Of a DNA stretch of 57,213 nucleotides, positions 52,382-57,213 are shown in pieces. Origin of the DNA: Chromatiaceae bacterium (GTDB lineage: Bacteria > Pseudomonadota > Gammaproteobacteria > Chromatiales > Chromatiaceae); NCBI GenBank assembly GCA_026984455.1, contig JALSSC010000034.1, positions 1 through 57,213 on the forward strand, written 5' to 3'. The notes beneath the pieces are model-generated. The model was not told the origin of the DNA and made no database searches. It saw nothing but the letters and a program-made list of their open reading frames with translations. A program made the position numbers and the translations under genes. Position 1 is the first letter of the stretch. Each line of letters begins with the position of its first letter.

Positions 52382-53817
52382 AGTGCCCGCAATGTCACGG
52401 TGAAGTCCGCCCCACGGCCCGCTATTGTCCTCACTGTGGGGCCGCCCTGCAGACGACCGAGCAACCCGCCGTATCCGCCACCACCCTGGACGCCGGTGAG
52501 ACGCGCTATGCCCCCGGACCCACTGCCGTGGCCGAGGCGCCGGTCCAACTCGACCCCGGCACCCGCTTCGCCGGCCGCTACCAGATCCAGGCACGGGTGG
52601 GGGAAGGCGGGATGGGGGTGGTGTACAAGGCCCTGGACGAGCAGAATGGCCAAGTGGTCGCGTTGAAGCTGTTGCGGCCCGGCCTGGCGGACGACGCCGC
52701 CGCCCTGGAACGCTTTCGCCGGGAAGGCCTGCTCACCCGCGGCCTGCGCCATCCCAATATCGTCGCCTTCTACGACATCGCGCGCACCGAGGACGGGGTC
52801 GCCTACCTCACCATGGAGTGGCTGGAGGGCCGGACCCTGCGCCGGTGGATGCTGGAACACCGCGCCCGGCGCGAGGCGATCCCCTTCGAGGCGGCCCGGC
52901 GCATCGTGGACGAGATCCTCCAGGGGCTGGCCGAGGCACACCGCAACGGGGTGGTGCACCGCGACCTCAAACCCGAGAATATCGTCCTGCTGGGCGACCC
53001 GGACAGCGACGATTTCCGCCTGCGGGTGCTCGATTTCGGCATCGCCCGCATGTTGAGCGACGACAGTGGACTGACGCGCATGGGCACGGCCATGGGCACC
53101 GCGCTCTATATGGCCCCGGAACAGAAGACGGGCTCAGAGACCGTGGGGCCTGAGGCCGATCTGTATTCGGTGAGCGTGATCTTCTATGAACTGCTGCTGG
53201 ACATCGTGCCGGAGGGCCAGTGGGAGCCGCCTTCCCGCCTGCGCGCGGACGTTCCCGCCTGGGTAGACGAGCTGATTCGCCGCGGCCTGGCACCGCCGCG
53301 GGCCCGCATCCAGTCCGCGGAAGAATACCGCCAGCAGCTGACGGAGGCGGCCCCGGTGCCGTCCCGCCCCACGCCCAGCCCGGTGGACGACGACTTCAAG
53401 GTGCTGTTCCGCAAGCGGGCTCGGGCCGGCCTGGTGGATGTGATGTTGATCTATCTCCTCAGCGCCGTCCTCCTGGAGATCCTGGGTTACCTGCTGTGGG
53501 GAGAGAGTATCGTCGATACCACAGACGATCTCGAATATCAGTTCCTGTTGTCGTGGACGTCCCTGCCGGTCACGCTGGCCTACCTAGTCGGCTACTGGAC
53601 CCTGGGCGGGGGCCGCACCCCGGGCAAGCGCTGGCTGAAGCTGCGGGTGGTGGACGAAGGCGGGGGACCACTCAGTCAAAAGCAGGCGCTGCGTCGGGCG
53701 GTCATGTGGCTGGTGAGCCTGAACGTGTTCCTGCTGGGGTTTTGGTGGATGCTCTGGGATCCAGAGCACCTGACCTGGCATGACCGGGTGGCGCACACCC
53801 GCGTGATCCGCGGCTGA
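52378..53817 (+). CDS. Ser/Thr protein kinase with zinc ribbon and RDD membrane domain
   Basis: The 479-residue protein starts at TTG 52378, four bases inside the FHA gene, with AAGGAGG upstream. The N-terminal ribbon uses C3, C6, C17 and C20. The kinase domain (about 68-330) is complete: Gly loop GEGGMGVVY, K97, HRDLKPEN (about 197-204), DFGIARM (about 219) and GTALYMAPEQ. From about 342 an RDD domain with three helices follows (GLVDVMLIYLLSAVLLEILG; GGGRTPGKRWLKLRVV). It is a Hanks-type membrane-linked kinase, likely active. It is the natural partner of the FHA protein. Confidence 0.9.
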   Translation: MKCPQCHGEVRPTARYCPHCGAALQTTEQPAVSATTLDAGETRYAPGPTAVAEAPVQLDPGTRFAGRYQIQARVGEGGMGVVYKALDEQNGQVVALKLLRPGLADDAAALERFRREGLLTRGLRHPNIVAFYDIARTEDGVAYLTMEWLEGRTLRRWMLEHRARREAIPFEAARRIVDEILQGLAEAHRNGVVHRDLKPENIVLLGDPDSDDFRLRVLDFGIARMLSDDSGLTRMGTAMGTALYMAPEQKTGSETVGPEADLYSVSVIFYELLLDIVPEGQWEPPSRLRADVPAWVDELIRRGLAPPRARIQSAEEYRQQLTEAAPVPSRPTPSPVDDDFKVLFRKRARAGLVDVMLIYLLSAVLLEILGYLLWGESIVDTTDDLEYQFLLSWTSLPVTLAYLVGYWTLGGGRTPGKRWLKLRVVDEGGGPLSQKQALRRAVMWLVSLNVFLLGFWWMLWDPEHLTWHDRVAHTRVIRG

Positions 53818-53860
53818 GACACAACGAAGGAGGCCGTGCAGGACGGTTGCGGAGGTCATC

Positions 53861-54916
53861 GTGCTGGAAGACGTGCGTTTCGACGGTTGGCTGCCGGACA
53901 CCGAGGACCCCCGGGATTACCGGGCGGTCTTTGCCGAGGGTCAGGAACTGCCGCGGCGCGTTGACCTGCGCCCGCACTGCAGTCCCGTGGAAGACCAGCG
54001 GCACATCGGCAGCTGCACGGCCAACGCCGTGGTGGGTGCCGCGGAATACCTGGAGGGCACCGCCACCGGCAGCCCGCGACCGCCGGATCTCAGCCGGCTG
54101 TTCGTGTATTTCAATGCGCGCTATCTCTATGGTCAACAAGCGCAAGACAGCGGCAGTCAGGTGCGTGCCGCCATGGCGAGCCTGGCCGTCTACGGCGTCT
54201 GTCTCGAACGTATCTGGCCCTATGACCCGCAACGCTATGCCGAGCCCCCACCGCCCGAGGCCTACCGAGACGCCGAACGGCGCCAGGGCCTGGAATACGC
54301 CCGGCTGCGGCCCGGCGCCGAGATCAAGCAAGCCCTGGCGGCGGGCTTTCCGGTGGCCTTCGGCACCTTCGTCCCCAAGGCCGTCTTCGAGGCCGCCACC
54401 ATCAACGGTGGCCGCCTGCCGATGCCGAATACCGTACCCCAGGACGAGATCGTGGGCCACGCCATGCTTCTGGTGGGCTACGACCTGGACCAGGGACACT
54501 ACGTCCTGCGCAACAGTTGGGGCGAGGGCTGGGGGGACCGGGGTTACGGCTACGCACCCCTCGCCCTGATCGATGCCTATCCAGGTTCCAGGGATTTCTG
54601 GGTGCTGCGCCGGCTCGAGCAGAACGCAAGCTACCAGGTGATCCGGCCCGCCGGCTCGCACGCCGGGCCTGCTTGCCCCGCCTGCGGCACCACGGTCCCG
54701 GCCCGAGCCAGGTTTTGCAAGGCCTGCGGCAGACCGCTCCCGGCGGCGGCATCTCAAGGTACGGCGGGCGCGGAGAGCGGCGACCTGCTAAAGGAGATCG
54801 ACCGGCGCCGCGACCAGGCCCAGCGCGACCTGGACCGGCGCCTGGACGAGAACCGCCGCCGACTCCAGGACGAGATCGACCATCTGTTGGGCCGGAAGAA
54901 GAAAGACGAGCCATGA
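53861..54916 (+). CDS. Papain-like (C1) cysteine protease with zinc ribbon and C-terminal coiled coil
   Basis: The 351-residue protein (GTG 53861, GGAGG upstream) has a C1A protease domain (about 1-255) with all catalytic residues: Q46 and C52 in VEDQRHIGSCTANAV, H200 in IVGHAMLLVGYD and N218 in LRNSWGEGWGDRGYG. A zinc ribbon CPACGTTVPARARFCKACGR (about 271-290) and a basic coiled coil (DLLKEIDRRRDQAQRDLDRR) follow. No signal peptide and no propeptide are seen, so it is probably cytoplasmic and regulated in another way. Its stop overlaps the next ATG. Confidence 0.88.
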   Translation: MLEDVRFDGWLPDTEDPRDYRAVFAEGQELPRRVDLRPHCSPVEDQRHIGSCTANAVVGAAEYLEGTATGSPRPPDLSRLFVYFNARYLYGQQAQDSGSQVRAAMASLAVYGVCLERIWPYDPQRYAEPPPPEAYRDAERRQGLEYARLRPGAEIKQALAAGFPVAFGTFVPKAVFEAATINGGRLPMPNTVPQDEIVGHAMLLVGYDLDQGHYVLRNSWGEGWGDRGYGYAPLALIDAYPGSRDFWVLRRLEQNASYQVIRPAGSHAGPACPACGTTVPARARFCKACGRPLPAAASQGTAGAESGDLLKEIDRRRDQAQRDLDRRLDENRRRLQDEIDHLLGRKKKDEP

Positions 54917-55587
54917 ACGACACCCAGCGCTATTGCGAGCAGTGTGGCGCCGCCCTCGCACCGGGCGCCGCCTTCTGCGAGCAGTGCGGGCACCGGGTAC
55001 CGCAAACCGCAGGGGTCGCTCCCTCGCGGGTACCGGAGCCCGAGCCGGCGGCGGCGCAGGACACATCGCCCGTCTCCACCTCGGCGACGACACGAGAAAA
55101 GGAACGCCGCAGTGGCGCCCCATGGCTGATTCTCGGTATCGTCGCCCTGTCCCTGGCCGCTGCGGTGGTGGTGCTGGTCTCGGTGCGGGACCAGAGCGTG
55201 GGGCTCGAAGGCATGGACTCGACAACGGACCGGACGCCCGCGGTCCAGCCCACAGCCCAGGCCCCCCTCCCCGTGGATGCGGTGGACTTGAGCGGCCTGT
55301 GGTACGCGGAGCTGCCGGGCACCGGGGTGGCCTTGGCGCAGGTGATCATCAAGCAGGAGGGAGACCGGTTCCAGGGGACGTCGATCACCCTGGATGGCGG
55401 TATCCAGGGGTCCTTCTCCGGAAGCATACGCGGTCGCACCGCTCGGTGGCAATTCATCGACAGCTTCGGCAACGTGGGAACGGGTGTGGGCACCCTGCGC
55501 CCCGACGGTCGGCATCTGGACGCCCAGGTCACCGCCGGCGGCATCACCGAGCTCCATGTGCTGCACCGGGGACACCTGCCCGAATAA
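54913..55587 (+). CDS. Single-pass membrane protein with N-terminal zinc ribbon
   Basis: The 224-residue protein starts with a zinc ribbon (YCEQCGAALAPGAAFCEQCG, about residues 7-26). A Pro/Ser-rich linker, one helix (APWLILGIVALSLAAAVVVL, about 69-88), and an outer beta-rich domain of about 100 residues follow (LSGLWYAELPGTGVALAQVI; GGIQGSFSGSIRGRTARWQF). The ribbon should face the cytoplasm. The outer domain may be a sensor, but it is not recognised. ATG overlaps the protease stop (ATGA), so it is cotranslated with it. Confidence 0.75.
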   Translation: MNDTQRYCEQCGAALAPGAAFCEQCGHRVPQTAGVAPSRVPEPEPAAAQDTSPVSTSATTREKERRSGAPWLILGIVALSLAAAVVVLVSVRDQSVGLEGMDSTTDRTPAVQPTAQAPLPVDAVDLSGLWYAELPGTGVALAQVIIKQEGDRFQGTSITLDGGIQGSFSGSIRGRTARWQFIDSFGNVGTGVGTLRPDGRHLDAQVTAGGITELHVLHRGHLPE

Positions 55588-55597
55588 GGACACCGCC

Positions 55598-55690
55598 GTG
55601 GGCACCATCTGTCGCATATGCGGTGCCAAGCGCTGTATCCCCGACACCCGGAGCCCGGCCGATGACCCTGGCCCGCCATTCCCTCATTGA
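55598..55690 (+). CDS. Candidate 30-residue CxxC micro-protein
   Basis: GTG 55598 to TGA 55690 encodes 30 residues beginning VGTICRICGAKRCIPDTRSP. AAGGA precedes it at good spacing, and the ORF starts 10 bp after the membrane-protein gene. Cys5, Cys8 and Cys13 form half of the zinc-ribbon pattern used by the rest of the cassette. It may be a real tail-end gene or a remnant of a ribbon domain. Confidence 0.4.
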   Translation: MGTICRICGAKRCIPDTRSPADDPGPPFPH

Positions 55691-55790
55691 TCTCTCCGCC
55701 CCCTTTCTGCCGCGATTACCGGAGACTGCGCTGCCCCCCGGAGGCCCGTCGAATTCGGATACAATCCAATCTTTTGCCGAGACCCCGCCC

Positions 55791-56591
55791 GTGCAAACCC
55801 TTCAGATCGTCATCCTCTCCCTGGTCCAGGGCCTCACCGAGTTCCTGCCCATCTCCAGCTCGGCGCACCTGATCCTCGCCCCACGGGTGTTGGGCTATGC
55901 CGATCAGGGCCTGGCCTTCGACGTGGCCCTGCACCTGGGCACCCTGGGGGCGGTGGTCCTCTACTTCCGCCACGAGATCGGCCGCATCCTCCGTGACTGG
56001 TTCCTCACCCTGGCGCCGAAACGCCCCTTGACCCCGGATGCGCGCATGGGCTGGCTGATCATCCTCGCCACCCTCCCCGCGGGACTGGCGGGGCTGGCCT
56101 TCAAACACCTGGTGGAGACCGAACTGCGCTCGTCCTTGGTGATCGCCGCAACCACCATCGGTTTCGGCGCCCTGCTCTGGTGGTTCGATGTACGCGGGCG
56201 GCGGACACGCAGCGAGGCCACACTGAGCGTCTGGGACGCCCTGGTGATCGGCCTGTTCCAGGCCCTGGCCTTGATCCCGGGGACCTCCCGCTCCGGTGCC
56301 ACCATGACGGCCGGCCTGATGCTGGGACTCACCCGCGAGGCCGCCGCGCGTTTCTCCTTTCTCATGTCGATCCCCGTCATCTTCCTTTCGGGGACCTTGG
56401 TGATCCACGATCTGATCGCTGCGGGGACAGACGTCCACTGGGGTGAACTGGCCGTCGGTGCCGGGCTGTCCTTCGCCACCGCGCTGTTGTGTATCCACTA
56501 TTTCCTGCGCTTCATCGAGGGCGTGGGAATGTGGCCTTTCGTTTTGTACCGCCTCTTTCTGGGGGTGGCGATCCTCGGGGTGGTGCTCTGA
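55791..56591 (+). CDS. uppP: Undecaprenyl-diphosphatase
   Basis: The 266-residue, eight-helix protein matches UppP/BacA: GLTEFLPISSSAHLILAPRV (about residues 14-33, with the catalytic Glu, Ser and His) and ALIPGTSRSGATMTAGLMLG (about 161-180). It recycles undecaprenyl diphosphate and gives bacitracin resistance. The start is GTG 55791 (GTGCAAACC). It lies 100 bp after the cassette and marks the return to housekeeping genes. Confidence 0.94.
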   Translation: MQTLQIVILSLVQGLTEFLPISSSAHLILAPRVLGYADQGLAFDVALHLGTLGAVVLYFRHEIGRILRDWFLTLAPKRPLTPDARMGWLIILATLPAGLAGLAFKHLVETELRSSLVIAATTIGFGALLWWFDVRGRRTRSEATLSVWDALVIGLFQALALIPGTSRSGATMTAGLMLGLTREAAARFSFLMSIPVIFLSGTLVIHDLIAAGTDVHWGELAVGAGLSFATALLCIHYFLRFIEGVGMWPFVLYRLFLGVAILGVVL

Positions 56592-57000
56592 GATCCACTC
56601 AACCTGCCCGCCTCAGGCAGATGATGGCCGGGATCACCGTGCCCTGGAGATCGTGGAGCGCAAGGAAACACCCCCGGCCGTCCCCGGCGACCGAACATTC
56701 CCTGACCGCCGGGTTCTCCGATCCCGACGGCCATGACATCCACACCGTCCAGGGTCACGTAACCGCCCCAGATTGGAGTCATCCCTCCGCGCTCGAGAGG
56801 AGGCCGCGCGATGCCGCCGCTGGCCCCATCGCGCGCCTGAAGACACTGGCCCGAATAGCGCCCCAGGGACTGCGGAAACCCAATGGTTTTGCAGCCGGGC
56901 TCGTGGATCGCTGGAGCGGAAGTCGTGGTCGACGCTACGGCTTGAGGGCATCTCGAAAAATCGGGATGCCCGTGCGGAACCTCCCTGTCCCGGCCCCTGC

Positions 57001-57026
57001 CTGAACCAAAATGAGGTTTGGTTCAG
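57001..57026. repeat. Perfect 10-bp hairpin
   Basis: CTGAACCAAA, loop ATGAGG, TTTGGTTCAG. It could act as a terminator or be an operator-like palindrome; no T-tract follows. Confidence 0.5.
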
Positions 57027-57115
57027 ACACTGATTCACCAGTCCCGTGTGATTATCTAATTTGTCGCTACCACGGCGGGCCTGCCATCAGGGCTCCGTCA
57101 TCTAACCGCCCCTCT

Positions 57116-57209
57116 GCCAGTGGCCTTCCCTGAAAAACGCCGTGAATACCTCCCTGTAGGCTTGACTGCGGCATCCCTGCCGCAGACATTTTCAGGGAAG
57201 GCCACTGGC
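57116..57209. repeat. MITE-like element with 21-bp perfect terminal inverted repeats
   Basis: The arms 57116-57136 (GCCAGTGGCCTTCCCTGAAAA with its exact reverse complement at 57189-57209) enclose 52 nt. The interior has CTGTAGGCTTGACTGCGGCA and a TGCGGC/GCCGCA hairpin, a type of element often seen between genes of gammaproteobacteria. It has no coding capacity. Confidence 0.75.
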
Positions 57210-57213
57210 GCGG

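Larger units (their letters stand above)
56592..57213. other. Right-end intergenic region
   Basis: No gene is supported downstream of uppP. Open frames here lack ribosome-binding sites and look like GC-rich shadows. Two inverted repeats are present, at 57001-57026 and 57116-57209. Confidence 0.4.

Noticed and set aside
52378..54916. Known kinase-based defence systems (Pgl/BREX, Stk2-like)
   Set aside because: No PglX/PglZ/BrxC or methylase genes are present, and the kinase has an RDD/ribbon layout with SPFH, FHA and C1 partners not typical of those systems.
56498..56782. Minus-strand open frame overlapping the end of uppP
   Set aside because: Overlaps uppP coding sequence antisense and shows no conserved features.

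Overview
The window looks like chromosomal DNA from a GC-rich gammaproteobacterium, probably of the Chromatiales/Ectothiorhodospira-type sulfur-oxidising groups. This is inferred from the gene set (F1Fo ATP synthase operon, pepN, dnaE, mnmA, Hsp15, YhbY, NtrC/sigma54-type regulation) and from the style of the extragenic repeats. No rRNA, tRNA, CRISPR array or intact insertion sequence was seen. Most genes are housekeeping genes in short, tightly overlapping operons; the accessory content is a few cassettes and several families of short repeats.

Layout. 0-1 kb: a tandem duplicated coiled-coil membrane protein gene (one copy cut by the window edge). 1-3.1 kb: DUF455 ferritin-like protein and glycerate 2-kinase. 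3.1-5.8 kb: a MotA/ExbB-type channel, a MotB-anchored long coiled-coil partner without an OmpA domain, and hisI. 5.9-8.3 kb: moaA, a membrane-anchored protein, a small basic protein whose reading frame contains a terminator-like hairpin and no stop, and a YbhB/PEBP protein. 8.4-13.2 kb: a PstS-like protein and a porin, divergent from a sensor kinase and an NtrC-type regulator. 13.5-17.6 kb: DUF47/PhoU-like protein, PiT phosphate transporter, MgtE. 17.6-23.5 kb: the complete urea ABC transporter urtABCDE behind a sigma54 promoter with two NtrC-like sites. 24-29.4 kb: CbiX-type chelatase, PepN, glutaredoxin, Hsp15, a conserved unknown, YhbY, spermidine synthase. 30-37 kb: DUF4202 protein, dnaE, a Cys-motif unknown, mnmA, slyD. 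37-44.2 kb: atpIBEFHAGDC. 44.3-48.5 kb: an orphan NuoN/MrpD-like antiporter subunit overlapping a short-type 6-phosphogluconate dehydrogenase, then an MTA/SAH deaminase. 55.8-56.6 kb: uppP.

The best candidate for an undescribed system lies at 48.7-55.7 kb: a co-directional cassette of an SPFH (band 7) coiled-coil protein, an FHA protein, a Ser/Thr kinase with an RDD membrane domain, a cytoplasmic papain-like (C1) protease, a single-pass membrane protein and a 30-residue CxxC peptide, possibly preceded by a three-helix membrane protein. Almost every member carries a Cys-pair zinc-ribbon module, and several genes overlap by 4 bp. The parts suggest a membrane-scaffolded phospho-signalling pathway that controls a protease, perhaps for stress or defence. 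That role is inference. Second-tier candidates are the terminator-in-ORF small protein (7.47 kb), which resembles the ArfA/BrfA nonstop-mRNA logic of ribosome-rescue factors, and the MotA/coiled-coil motor pair (3.2-5.5 kb).
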